DNA from: Verrucomicrobiota bacterium
GTDB lineage: Bacteria > Verrucomicrobiota > Verrucomicrobiia > Limisphaerales > UBA11358
Direction: 5' to 3'
NCBI GenBank assembly: GCA_028873125.1
Contig: JAGWMQ010000021.1
Coordinates: 1 to 36,191 of the forward strand
Length of the DNA: 36,191 bases
The position numbers were made by a program, and so were the translations under genes. How positions within the stretch are numbered: position 1 is the stretch's first letter; every line of letters starts with the position of its first letter. Under the pieces are notes generated by a model. It was not told the origin of the DNA. It saw nothing but the letters and a program-made list of their open reading frames with translations, and did not search any database. Below are positions 1-7,671 of the stretch, in pieces.

Positions 1-371
1 AGGGCATCAATGTGGTCTCGGACAATTCGACCCTTGGCGGCGTCGGCGCGGTGACCGTCGGACAGAACTACCTGTTTGTCCTGGATTCGAACAACGGCAT
101 CGCCGCCTACCAGATTGACACCAATTACGCTGCCTTGACACCTTTCCGCATCACTCAATTCACGGATGCCCCGGGTTCGTTGCCCGTCCTTTCATGGACG
201 GCCGAAGCGGGCCACATGTATCAGGCGCAGTGCAAGAATTCGCTGGAGGATCCGGCGTGGTCCCTGGTGGGCGTGCCCACCCTCGCCGGCGGGTCGTCTT
301 TGTCCGTGACCAATATCTTGCTGCCGGGTGTCGGCACCAGCAACCGGGTGTATCGCGTGCTCGGTTTTTAA
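1..371 (+). CDS. C-terminal part of a secreted beta-propeller-like protein (5' end outside the window)
   Basis: The reading frame is open to the left edge (in frame from base 3) and stops at 369-371, so only about 122 C-terminal residues are seen. The first part ([10 protein letters not shown], then GIAAYQI) looks like the last blade of a PQQ- or WD-like propeller of the kind found in large secreted verrucomicrobial proteins. From base 144 it carries a C-terminal module of about 75 residues (FRI..., LSW, AG..YQ, SLEDPAW, VG.P, ending YRVLGF). The module aligns well with the end of the beta-helix protein at 1865-4831. A GTG at 12 could act as a start, but the frame continues upstream and a free-standing 119-residue protein is less likely. 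The substrate or ligand cannot be told from this piece. Confidence 0.6.
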   Translation, partial: GINVVSDNSTLGGVGAVTVGQNYLFVLDSNNGIAAYQIDTNYAALTPFRITQFTDAPGSLPVLSWTAEAGHMYQAQCKNSLEDPAWSLVGVPTLAGGSSLSVTNILLPGVGTSNRVYRVLGF

Positions 372-411
372 CCAGACAAATTGTTTCGGGCCGCGGAAGC
401 AAGTAGTCGCA

Positions 412-1281
412 ATGGGTATGCAAACAAAGCAGAGTCGAACGAATAACCGATGCCGGAAAACGGATTGGCGCCGGCAAACGCCGGCCGGCGTTCACCGCGC
501 GCGAGGCTTCACCTTGATCGAATTGCTGGTGGTCATCGCCATCATCGCCATTTTGGCGGCGATGCTGCTGCCGGCGCTGGCGAAGGCCAAACAGAAGGCG
601 CAGGCTACCAGTTGCCTGAACAACCTCAAGCAATTGACCTTGTGTTGGACCATGTATTCCGGGGACAACAATGACCGCATCGTCAACAATTGGACCGCGG
701 GCAGTCGGTCGGCCAACACCGCGTGGGTTGTGGGCAACGCCAGCGACGACCCGATTATTATTCAGACCAATAACATTATGAAAGTTGTCCTGTGGCCCTA
801 CAACAAATCCTTGGGCATTTACCACTGTCCGTCCGATCGAACGCACATTTTGGGAAGTTCAACGCTCCGCGTGCGCACTTACGAGATCAGCGTTTGCATG
901 AACTGGGTCACCTCGGATGCGGCAGGCAGTCCGCACTATGATTCCCAGGTCCTGGGTTTCAAAAAGCTCTCGAACATCCATAATCCGGGGCCAACGGAGG
1001 CGTTGGTTTTCATGGATCAGCAGACCACCGACCCGCAGAGTTCTCTGAATCCTTGCAACGGCGCTTTCGGCATCGAGGGCATTGGCCTGCCGCCCTCCTA
1101 CTGGGACGTCCCAACCGACCGTCACGACCACGGATGTGTGCTCTCGTTCGCGGATGGCCATGCCGAATACTGGCATTGGCTGGACAACTATGCTGGAAAG
1201 GGGAACGGTTCGTCGTCGACCGATCGTGATTGGGTGCGGCTCGCGCAAACCGCCATCCCCAATTTTCCTTACGTTCAATAG
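412..1281 (+). CDS. Type II secretion/type IV pilin-like pseudopilin (prepilin N-terminal domain, H-X9-DG C-terminal motif)
   Basis: The protein has about 289 residues. After a basic, hydrophilic leader comes the prepilin peptidase site: RGFTLIELL, then a hydrophobic helix [17 protein letters not shown] at about residues 33-58. Cleavage is expected after the Gly, with methylation of the following Phe. The C-terminal part has [13 protein letters not shown], the H-X9-DG signature of the large pseudopilin-like family (DUF1559-type) abundant in Planctomycetes and Verrucomicrobia. The family is predicted to sit in the inner membrane and periplasm, and its precise role is unknown. I chose ATG 412. 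A GTG at 328 in the same frame would overlap the upstream gene by 44 bases and lengthen the leader to about 60 residues. No Shine-Dalgarno is seen. The gene follows the previous one by 40 bases. Confidence 0.85.
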   Translation: MGMQTKQSRTNNRCRKTDWRRQTPAGVHRARGFTLIELLVVIAIIAILAAMLLPALAKAKQKAQATSCLNNLKQLTLCWTMYSGDNNDRIVNNWTAGSRSANTAWVVGNASDDPIIIQTNNIMKVVLWPYNKSLGIYHCPSDRTHILGSSTLRVRTYEISVCMNWVTSDAAGSPHYDSQVLGFKKLSNIHNPGPTEALVFMDQQTTDPQSSLNPCNGAFGIEGIGLPPSYWDVPTDRHDHGCVLSFADGHAEYWHWLDNYAGKGNGSSSTDRDWVRLAQTAIPNFPYVQ

Positions 1282-1359
1282 ATTCCGTTCCCCCGCGGCC
1301 AGCCGGACTTACCCTGTTCCAACTCCGTCAGACTCAAAGAAACGAAAACAATAGCTGAA

Positions 1360-1731
1360 ATGAAATCATCGCTTGCAGGTTACGCCGCGGCACTGACGCT
1401 CGCCGGCGCCTTGTCCCTCCAAAACGCCGGTGCCCAAAACCTCTTTGTGGCCAACGCCGCCGACGGCACCATCTCAGAATTCGATTCAAACGGCACCCTG
1501 ATCAACGGGTCTTTTGTTTCCGGTTTGATCTCGCGGGAAGGACTGGCGTTTGACAGCAGCGGCAACCTGTTTGTGATGCGCTTGAACCTGGGCCAGAGTG
1601 AGGAATTCGATTCCTGCGGAACCTTGATTACGGCGACTTTCGCCACGGGCTTGAGCAGCCCCACCTTCCTGGCCATATCTCCCACACCGGCGCCAGAGCC
1701 TTCGACTTGGGCAATGATGGTCGCCGGGTAG
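1360..1731 (+). CDS. Short NHL/SMP-30-like repeat protein with an interrupted PEP-CTERM sorting tag
   Basis: The 123-residue product starts with a signal peptide (MKSSLAGYAAALTLAGALS, cleavage near AGAQ). It has one full and one degenerate blade-like repeat (NLFVANAADGTISEFDSNG..., then NLFVMRLNLGQSEEFDSCG...) and stops just after PEPSTWAMMVAG. PEPSTW opens a PEP-CTERM tag, which should continue with a hydrophobic stretch and a basic end. Those parts are encoded in the same frame right after the TAG at 1729-1731: AVLFSLQRRRKAW, ending at TGA 1798-1800. The gene therefore looks like a recent nonsense mutant, or it is read through. Homologues usually have several more blades, so an internal deletion is also likely. 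Without the tag the product would be secreted but not handled by an exosortase. Confidence 0.7.
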   Translation: MKSSLAGYAAALTLAGALSLQNAGAQNLFVANAADGTISEFDSNGTLINGSFVSGLISREGLAFDSSGNLFVMRLNLGQSEEFDSCGTLITATFATGLSSPTFLAISPTPAPEPSTWAMMVAG

Positions 1732-1800
1732 GCCGTCCTTTTCAGCTTGCAACGCCGCCGGAAGGCCTGGAGGCTGTGGAACCCGCAACGGTTTGTCTGA
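1729..1800 (+). other. In-frame continuation of the PEP-CTERM tag after an amber codon
   Basis: Reading on from TAG 1729-1731 without a frame change gives AVLFSLQRRRKAW and a few more residues up to TGA at 1798-1800. This is the expected transmembrane and arginine-rich end of a PEP-CTERM signal, so these bases were coding until recently. They lie in another frame from the next gene, whose signal-peptide start is at 1865. Confidence 0.7.
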
Positions 1801-1864
1801 AAGCGCCGCGATGAGAGAGGCTGGGGGCTTGATGCAGGCTGGAGTTGAACGCCGCATACATCGT

Positions 1865-4831
1865 ATGAATCCTGCCGTCCGCGCGAAAGACCGGCCGAGA
1901 GGCTGGCGTTTACCGATCTCCCTGACGCTGGCAACGGTTGCCTTCCAGCTTCACGCCACCATCTATTATGTGGCGACCAACGGGAACGACGGCGCCGCCG
2001 GTATTTCCATCAACACGCCTTGGAACACCATCGGGAAGGCCGCCAACACGATGGTTGCGGGCGACACGGTCTTCATTCGTGGCGGCACCTACCGGGAAAC
2101 GGTCACGCCGGTTCGGAGTGGATCCAGCAGCAGCCCGATTACGTACCAGGCTTATCCGGGCGAGGCTCCCGTGATTTCCGGCGCGGATGTGGAGACCAAC
2201 TGGACCTGGGACACCAGCGATGTCCCGAATGCCTGGAAACTTCCCTGGACCCTGAGTCTTCCCTCCAGCATGACCAACAATTCGTCGAACCCCTACGTGA
2301 GCGGGTTGGCCGATCCGACCATTCTGCGCAGAGAAATGGTCATTTTTGACGGCCAGGTGTTGCGGCCGGTCGGCATGCGGGCGGACTTGACCAATGGGTC
2401 GTTCTGGGTTGAGGGCCCGGACACAAACCCCGCGGCCATTTACGCGCTCTTCCCCGGAGGCGCTTCTCCCCTGGGCCACAAGGTGGAAGCGGCCACACGC
2501 AGCCATGCGCTTGTGGCCATGGGCAAAAGTTATCTGGTGATCAACGGCCTGACGTTCCGCCATGCCTGCAATGCCGTTCACGACCTGATGGTGCAGGTGG
2601 GGGGCAATGGCGCCACCGGCGTGGTGTTTGAAAACAACACCGTGGATTGGGCCAACGCCGGCGGGCTTTCGGTGGGCGGAAGCTACATCACCTGCAGCAA
2701 CAATCTCGTTCAGAACAACGGGCAACTCGGCTTTGCCGTCAGCGGCGACCATCTGTTGTTTGATCATAACAAGTCTCTGGGAAACAATTGGAAGGACTAT
2801 TACGCCGAAAGTTGGGAGGCCGGCGGCGGCAAATGGGTCTATACCACCGCGTCGGTCATCCGCTTTCAGGAGGCCGGGAGCAACCTTGGACCGGGAATCT
2901 GGCTGGACACCAACAACCGGGGCAATCTCATCGAGAACTGCACCGTTTATAGCAACCGCCTGTTTGGCATTTTTCTCGAACTGAATTCAACCGGGAACAC
3001 GGTGCAAAACAACGTCGTCTTCGGCACCCAATTTTCGCCGACGTATCCCTGGCGCTATGGCGGCGGCATCGGCATCACCGACTCCACCAGCAACAACATC
3101 GTTTACAACACCGTCTGTGATTGCGCCGGCAACGGGCTGTTCATCCAGGCCGACGACCGGGTCGCCGAGGCCAGCGGTGACAATCACCTCTTCAACAACA
3201 TCGTCGCGTTCAATTCCACCGGGGGCAGCGGTGATTTCGGAGACGGGTATCAGATATGCCTCAACGGCCAGGACCTCGCCGAGGCGCTGAGCAACACCCA
3301 CGACGGCAACCTTTTTTGGCAGGGTTCCGCTCCGGGGGCCATTTTTGGCTTGAAGGGATATTCCGGCACCAGCGACCTTTCCGCCTGGCGGAGCTGGACC
3401 GGCGGAGACAGCAACTCGGTTGTGGCTGATCCCCTCCTGGAAAACAGCGCCGAGGCAGCCGGATTCCATTTAACCTCCTCATCGCCCGCGCGCGGGCTGG
3501 GAGTGGCGCCGCCGGTGCCGGTTTCGGATGATTACGACGGCGATTTCCGGCCCTCAATCGGGGCGGACGCGGGGGCCGACCAATATGTGCCCACCAACAT
3601 CACCACCACGCCCGGCTGGACCGACCTGCGGTTGCACTACGCCTTCGATGAGGGAACCGGGCCGGCCCTAGACAGCGGCATCGCGCCAGCGGACGACGGG
3701 GCGTTCGTCGGCCTGGCCACCCACACGACCAACACGCCTTGGGGCACCGGTCGCGCCCTGGATTTGAGTGATGGGAACAATGACTGGGTCACGGCGGGCA
3801 ATCCCGCGAAGCTGAACGGCCTGACCAATTTCACCTTGACCACCTGGTTCAATCTCCGGGGAGACCCCGCCAACGGCGACCGGTTGATTGACAAGGTCAG
3901 CGGGACCCCCAACGGGGGCTTTGGCTGGCGGATCATCAGTCCGACCAGCGGCACGATCAGCGCGTCCAACTTCACCCTGGCCCTCCAGATCACCCTGGCC
4001 CAGCAGACCACGTTGCCGGTCAACATCGGCGCCGACCATCAATGGATCTTTCTGGCGGTCAGCTACGATGGCACCGGCGCGTCCTCCAATGTGAAGTGGT
4101 ACAAGGGCGACCTGAACAACGGCGTGAGCCTGCTGGCCACCACCAGCCGCGACAGCGGTCCGGTCATTGACACGACCAACGACCTGCGCATCGGGAGCAC
4201 GCCGGCGACCACCTCGGACCGTACACCGCCGGCCTGGTTCGACGACGTGCGGGTCTTCAGCACGGTGCTTTCCCAGATCGACTTGGAAAAGATCCGTCTG
4301 GAAACCGTGCCTTTTATCGGCCTGCCGACCATTACTCAACAACCCCAAGATGCCTCGGCCACCGCCGGTTCGAATGTGTCTTTCATCGTCGGCGCCTCCG
4401 GCGTTGGCACGTTGAGTTATCAATGGCTCCTCGATGGCGGCGACCTCCGCGGCGCCGTTTCCGACCTTTACACAGTGAGCAATGCCCTGCCGGACCCTTC
4501 CGGAGCCTCCCACGGTTACAGCGTGGTGGTATCCAATCTGTATGGGGCCACAAACAGCCGGACGGCGTCTTTGAGTTTCTTCAACCCGTTCCTGACCAAT
4601 TCGACACCATTCAGGCTGCACGGAAGCAATGCGGATTCCGGATCCAGTTTCGTATTGTCCTGGCCAGCCCTTGCAGGCGGCGTCTATCAACTGGAGGCGA
4701 AAAGTTCACTCACGGAGTCGAATTGGGCGCCCGTGGGCCGGCCCGTCGTGGGCCAGGGCGCAAAACTGGTTGTCACGGACGCGGTGCCTTCGGACGCAAG
4801 CGGTCGCTACTATCGCGTGTACGGTTATTGA
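1865..4831 (+). CDS. Secreted right-handed parallel beta-helix protein with LamG-like, Ig-like and C-terminal modules
   Basis: The product has about 988 residues. Residues 1-31 form a signal peptide (basic start, then LPISLTLATVAFQLHA). Next comes the DUF1565/pectate-lyase-like opening IYYVATNGNDGAAG...TPWNTIGKAA, and a long parallel beta-helix to about residue 575 with repeated N-rich turns (GNLIENCTVYSNR, GNTVQNNVVFG). A LamG/concanavalin-like domain spans about 589-815 (LHYAFDEGTGPALDS), an Ig-like domain about 820-905 (PTITQQPQDASATAGSNV), and the C-terminal module about 916-988, ending YYRVYGY. Such beta-helix proteins often act on or bind polysaccharides, but no catalytic residues are certain and no lyase class can be assigned. 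ATG 1865 was chosen for the signal peptide. In-frame starts at 1793, 1811 and 1832 exist, and 1793 would overlap the read-through part of the previous gene. Confidence 0.75.
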   Translation: MNPAVRAKDRPRGWRLPISLTLATVAFQLHATIYYVATNGNDGAAGISINTPWNTIGKAANTMVAGDTVFIRGGTYRETVTPVRSGSSSSPITYQAYPGEAPVISGADVETNWTWDTSDVPNAWKLPWTLSLPSSMTNNSSNPYVSGLADPTILRREMVIFDGQVLRPVGMRADLTNGSFWVEGPDTNPAAIYALFPGGASPLGHKVEAATRSHALVAMGKSYLVINGLTFRHACNAVHDLMVQVGGNGATGVVFENNTVDWANAGGLSVGGSYITCSNNLVQNNGQLGFAVSGDHLLFDHNKSLGNNWKDYYAESWEAGGGKWVYTTASVIRFQEAGSNLGPGIWLDTNNRGNLIENCTVYSNRLFGIFLELNSTGNTVQNNVVFGTQFSPTYPWRYGGGIGITDSTSNNIVYNTVCDCAGNGLFIQADDRVAEASGDNHLFNNIVAFNSTGGSGDFGDGYQICLNGQDLAEALSNTHDGNLFWQGSAPGAIFGLKGYSGTSDLSAWRSWTGGDSNSVVADPLLENSAEAAGFHLTSSSPARGLGVAPPVPVSDDYDGDFRPSIGADAGADQYVPTNITTTPGWTDLRLHYAFDEGTGPALDSGIAPADDGAFVGLATHTTNTPWGTGRALDLSDGNNDWVTAGNPAKLNGLTNFTLTTWFNLRGDPANGDRLIDKVSGTPNGGFGWRIISPTSGTISASNFTLALQITLAQQTTLPVNIGADHQWIFLAVSYDGTGASSNVKWYKGDLNNGVSLLATTSRDSGPVIDTTNDLRIGSTPATTSDRTPPAWFDDVRVFSTVLSQIDLEKIRLETVPFIGLPTITQQPQDASATAGSNVSFIVGASGVGTLSYQWLLDGGDLRGAVSDLYTVSNALPDPSGASHGYSVVVSNLYGATNSRTASLSFFNPFLTNSTPFRLHGSNADSGSSFVLSWPALAGGVYQLEAKSSLTESNWAPVGRPVVGQGAKLVVTDAVPSDASGRYYRVYGY

Positions 4832-4904
4832 CCTCGCGAAATGAGGGATGCGTGCCCTTGTTCGCGTCCTCGCACACTCACTGCTCGCCTCGGAATTGCT
4901 TGCT

Positions 4905-5063
4905 TTAAAATTCAGACATCAACAGGAGAATGTTGGGGCGGGAAGCGGCAGTTGAACCTGCGGCGCCGGCCCGTCCGATGACGGCGGGCGCGGCCGTTGC
5001 CGCCAGCCCGGCAAGGCTTTTCCACACAAACTCGCGGCCGCTCATGTCGTTCATGCTGTCCAT
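4905..5063 (-). pseudogene. 5' stub of a sulfatase gene (body missing)
   Basis: This minus-strand frame starts 7 bases after the DUF4838 stop. It encodes MDSMNDMSGREFVWKS, a Tat-like signal in which the twin arginine is reduced to GR, and then a hydrophobic stretch LAGLAATAAPAVIG. It ends in SRPNILLLMSEF and a stop. S-R-P-N-I-L-L-L-M-(S/T)-(D/E) is the beginning of the mature part of formylglycine-dependent sulfatases. Those continue with a metal-binding Asp and a C-x-P-S-R site for another 400 or more residues, none of which is present. Sequence beyond about 4911 no longer looks like a sulfatase in any minus frame down to the end of the facing gene at 4831. DUF4838-sulfatase neighbours are common in PVC bacteria, so this was probably the second gene of an operon that lost its 3' part. 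Confidence 0.7.
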
Positions 5064-5070
5064 CTCGATT

Positions 5071-6888
5071 TTAATAGCGAAGTTCCCACCCCGATTCGCA
5101 GGTGCCGTCGTCGGCATGTGCTTCGGTCAACGTGCGGAGCGCCGTCCGGGCTGCCTCCACGTCGGCGCCGGATTTCTCCCTGTAAACCGCCAGGCGCAAC
5201 CGCAGGGCATCCGCCAGATAATCCGCCTGCCAGGCCAGCTTGTCCACCGCCCATTTCGCCCCGGGGGTGTCGGCTTGTTTCAGAGCCTGTTCCATCGCCT
5301 TGCGCGCCTGTCCCACCATCGCCTGGAAACGGGCGGGATCACCGGACATGCTCTGCGGGATGAGCACGCCGAGGCTCCGGGTCGCGGACTGGAAAAAGCG
5401 CCGCATCGGCCCGGCGGCTTTTCCAAAGCGGGCCTTGAGCCAGCCGTCATACCATTGTCCGCCGTCGAAATCGGACGACCAGGCGGCGCTCGCGAAGGCA
5501 TCGCGGTTGGCCTCCAGCGGCAGCCAGTTGTCAGGATGATTGTATAAGTTCACGCCGCACACACCCAGCGTGCGCCAGAGTTTCATGTCGGCGGCAATTT
5601 GCCGCGGCAGCACCACGGGCAACGACGCCCAGCTTTCCTTGGAGTAATAACTGTATTCGGTCACTGCGCCGGGACACCGGGCCAGCCAACCCCGCAGGTC
5701 CTTCAGAAACACGGCATTCTGGGGCGCGTCAAAGGGCACCGAGTAATTCCGATGAATGGGACAAAATTCAAGAATGTTGTCCGCCGAATAATCCTTCATG
5801 TTGCGCGGCGGTCTCATCGTCTGCACATAGGCGATGGTGGAAATCCGCGTCCGCAGGCCGGCGGCCTTGACCGCGAGCGTGACCTGCCGCACCAATCTCG
5901 CCAGACGGTCCGAAGGGGCGCCGAGCGCCCGCGATTCGGGGCTTTGCGACCACCGGCATCCGTCCGGAGGCCAGAGCTGAAACACGTCAATCTCCGGCCG
6001 TTGTTTGAGATAGGCTACGATGTTTTCGGCGAACGTCTTGACAGCCGCCGGGTTGCCGGTCTCGAACACGACATTTTTTTGTTCCGGCACGCGCCGGCCG
6101 TTGATCAGACCGAACCAATCCGGGTGCGCGCGGCCAAATTTTTTTGGCGACAAGAAAACCGACATGATTTCATGCTTGCCGACCTCGATCCTCATGTCGC
6201 GCAGTTGCATGGCCTGGAGGATGGCCTCCCGGTTCGCCTCATAAACGCGATAATGAAATACGGCCGTGTTGGCGCCTTGCTTGGCCATCCAGTCGGCCAG
6301 CGCCGCGTAATCATTGGGCGCGTAGCTCGTTCCGGGATCCTGCCGCCGGTATCTCATCGCCGGCTGATCGAGGACGTCCATCGGCGCCAACGTCAACCCG
6401 GCCTTGTGCGGCACAAACTCCTCGTGGCCCTTCATGGGTCCGGCGTCCGGCGCGAACCACCAGCAGCCCTGCCGCCGCAAAAAGGCATACACGGCAAACA
6501 GCGTGCCGCGTGGCATGGCGCCCTTGAGCACCAGACTCGTCCCCAACGTGCGGATGCGGAAAGCGTCATCCCCCGCATAGCGTGACGGGACGGCGACTTT
6601 GGAGGCGAAGGGCGTGTCGCCCACCGAGATCAGAGGGGTCCGTTCGGCATTGGCGGTGATGGCCAGCCGGGCACCGGTCATTTGGGCCAAATAATGCCGC
6701 AATTGTCCGGCAGCGTAACGTTCCGTCGGCGCCGCGTCCGGGCCGACCAAAATCGAATAAGCCGACTGGACGCGCCCGGCCAATTGCAGCGGCGCGCCCG
6801 ATCCGTTCACGGGAAAAAGTTCGGGACTGAAAACGGTGCCTATTCCGAGCGCAAGCTGAAGCGTGCCGGAGATGCTGCACCACCGCAT
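5071..6888 (-). CDS. DUF4838 domain-containing secreted protein (predicted glycoside hydrolase-like)
   Basis: The product has about 605 residues from the start chosen here. The N-terminal part resembles the alpha-glucuronidase/GH20-type accessory domain (ERYAAGQLRHYLAQMTGA, then MPRGTLFAVYAFLRRQGCWW). It is followed by the DUF4838 core, a predicted TIM barrel (LDQPAMRYR..., VFQLWPPDG, ILEFCPIHRNY, CGVNLYNHPDNW). Family members are secreted and often lie beside sulfatases and glycosidases. A glycosidase role on acidic or sulfated glycans is an inference, since the activity is uncharacterised. ATG 6888 starts a plausible signal peptide (MRWCSISGTLQLALGIGTVF). ATG 7014 and a TTG at 7053 would add 42 or 55 hydrophilic residues. 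No clear Shine-Dalgarno supports any of them. The gene ends 7 bases before the sulfatase stub. Confidence 0.75.
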   Translation of the reverse strand: MRWCSISGTLQLALGIGTVFSPELFPVNGSGAPLQLAGRVQSAYSILVGPDAAPTERYAAGQLRHYLAQMTGARLAITANAERTPLISVGDTPFASKVAVPSRYAGDDAFRIRTLGTSLVLKGAMPRGTLFAVYAFLRRQGCWWFAPDAGPMKGHEEFVPHKAGLTLAPMDVLDQPAMRYRRQDPGTSYAPNDYAALADWMAKQGANTAVFHYRVYEANREAILQAMQLRDMRIEVGKHEIMSVFLSPKKFGRAHPDWFGLINGRRVPEQKNVVFETGNPAAVKTFAENIVAYLKQRPEIDVFQLWPPDGCRWSQSPESRALGAPSDRLARLVRQVTLAVKAAGLRTRISTIAYVQTMRPPRNMKDYSADNILEFCPIHRNYSVPFDAPQNAVFLKDLRGWLARCPGAVTEYSYYSKESWASLPVVLPRQIAADMKLWRTLGVCGVNLYNHPDNWLPLEANRDAFASAAWSSDFDGGQWYDGWLKARFGKAAGPMRRFFQSATRSLGVLIPQSMSGDPARFQAMVGQARKAMEQALKQADTPGAKWAVDKLAWQADYLADALRLRLAVYREKSGADVEAARTALRTLTEAHADDGTCESGWELRY

Positions 6889-7061
6889 GTGCTTGCGGGG
6901 CGACGCTGAGCCGGCCACAGCATGCGCTTGTCCGTTCGTATAACCCGTTGCTTTGTTGGTCCTTGCCCTCGATATGGAATTGATGCGTCCGCCGGCTAAA
7001 GTAGTGGCTTTCATGAATTGATGCTGAAATTTAGCGGCGAATTCGAGCGTCAATCAAATAA

Positions 7062-7073
7062 AAAGCCGGCTTT
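7062..7073. repeat. Perfect 12-bp palindrome AAAGCCGGCTTT upstream of the DUF4838 gene
   Basis: AAAGCCGGCTTT lies between the DUF4838 gene (leftward) and the NagB remnant (rightward), with A/T-rich sequence on its left side. It could be a short hairpin terminator for a leftward transcript or an operator. At this length it may also be chance. Confidence 0.25.
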
Positions 7074-7224
7074 GACAAGCTTCACATTCCGTGGATTGGG
7101 AGCGTTCAGGCTTTTGCCGCCGAGTCGGACTCGATGGTCTGGCGTTCCCGGCTGAACGCCTCGGCAACTTCTTGAAGGCTGCGCCGGGTCCTGGGCGTTG
7201 TGGCGACCCGCCGTCGCTCGGCCT

Positions 7225-7660
7225 GGATCTGGCTGAAAATTTGAAGGCCGAGATCGTTGCCGCCAATCAAGAAAGACGCGAGGCCACTTTCATCATCCCT
7301 GTCGGTCCCGTGGACCAGTATCCGCTGTTGGCGCGACGGTTCAACGAGGAGAAGATTTCCTGCCGGAATGTGCTCTTCATTGGCATGGACGAATATCTGG
7401 ACGAGCAGAATGCCTGGCTGCCGGAGGACCATCCATTGAGTTTCCGCGGCTACCTCAACCGCATGTTCTATAACTTGATGGATCCGGCGCTGGCACCGTC
7501 CCGCCAGCATCGAGTTTTTCCCGATCCGGGCGCCCTCTCGATGGTCCCGCAACTCATTGCCGCGCGTGGCGGGGTGGATGTCTGTTACGGAGGCATCGGT
7601 ATCAACGGTCACATCGCTTTTAACGAACCGCCCGCGCCGGACGCGCCGATGCCGGTGGTG
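7225..7660 (+). pseudogene. Internal fragment of a NagB-family (glucosamine-6-phosphate deaminase-like) gene
   Basis: In this frame the protein reads from NLKAEIVAANQERREATF through FIIPVGPVDQYPLLARRFN, NVLFIGMDEYLD, HPLSFRGYLNRMF, HRVFPDP and GGVDVCYGGIGINGHIAFNEPP. These are the conserved blocks of the NagB/6-phosphogluconolactonase fold, in the branch containing IxPVGPxxQYP. Upstream, to the GTG at 7091, the same frame gives arginine/glycine-rich sequence that does not fit the family. Downstream, from about 7660, it runs antisense over the end of gldA and stops at 7762. About 30 N-terminal residues and the C-terminal third are missing. An active deaminase is unlikely. Family members convert glucosamine-6-phosphate to fructose-6-phosphate and ammonia, or act on related sugar phosphates. 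Confidence 0.65.
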
Positions 7661-7671
7661 AACGATGCCGC

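Noticed and set aside
5599-6585. 328-codon plus-strand ORF opposite the DUF4838 gene
   Set aside because: It is a shadow ORF, and the minus strand encodes the DUF4838 protein.
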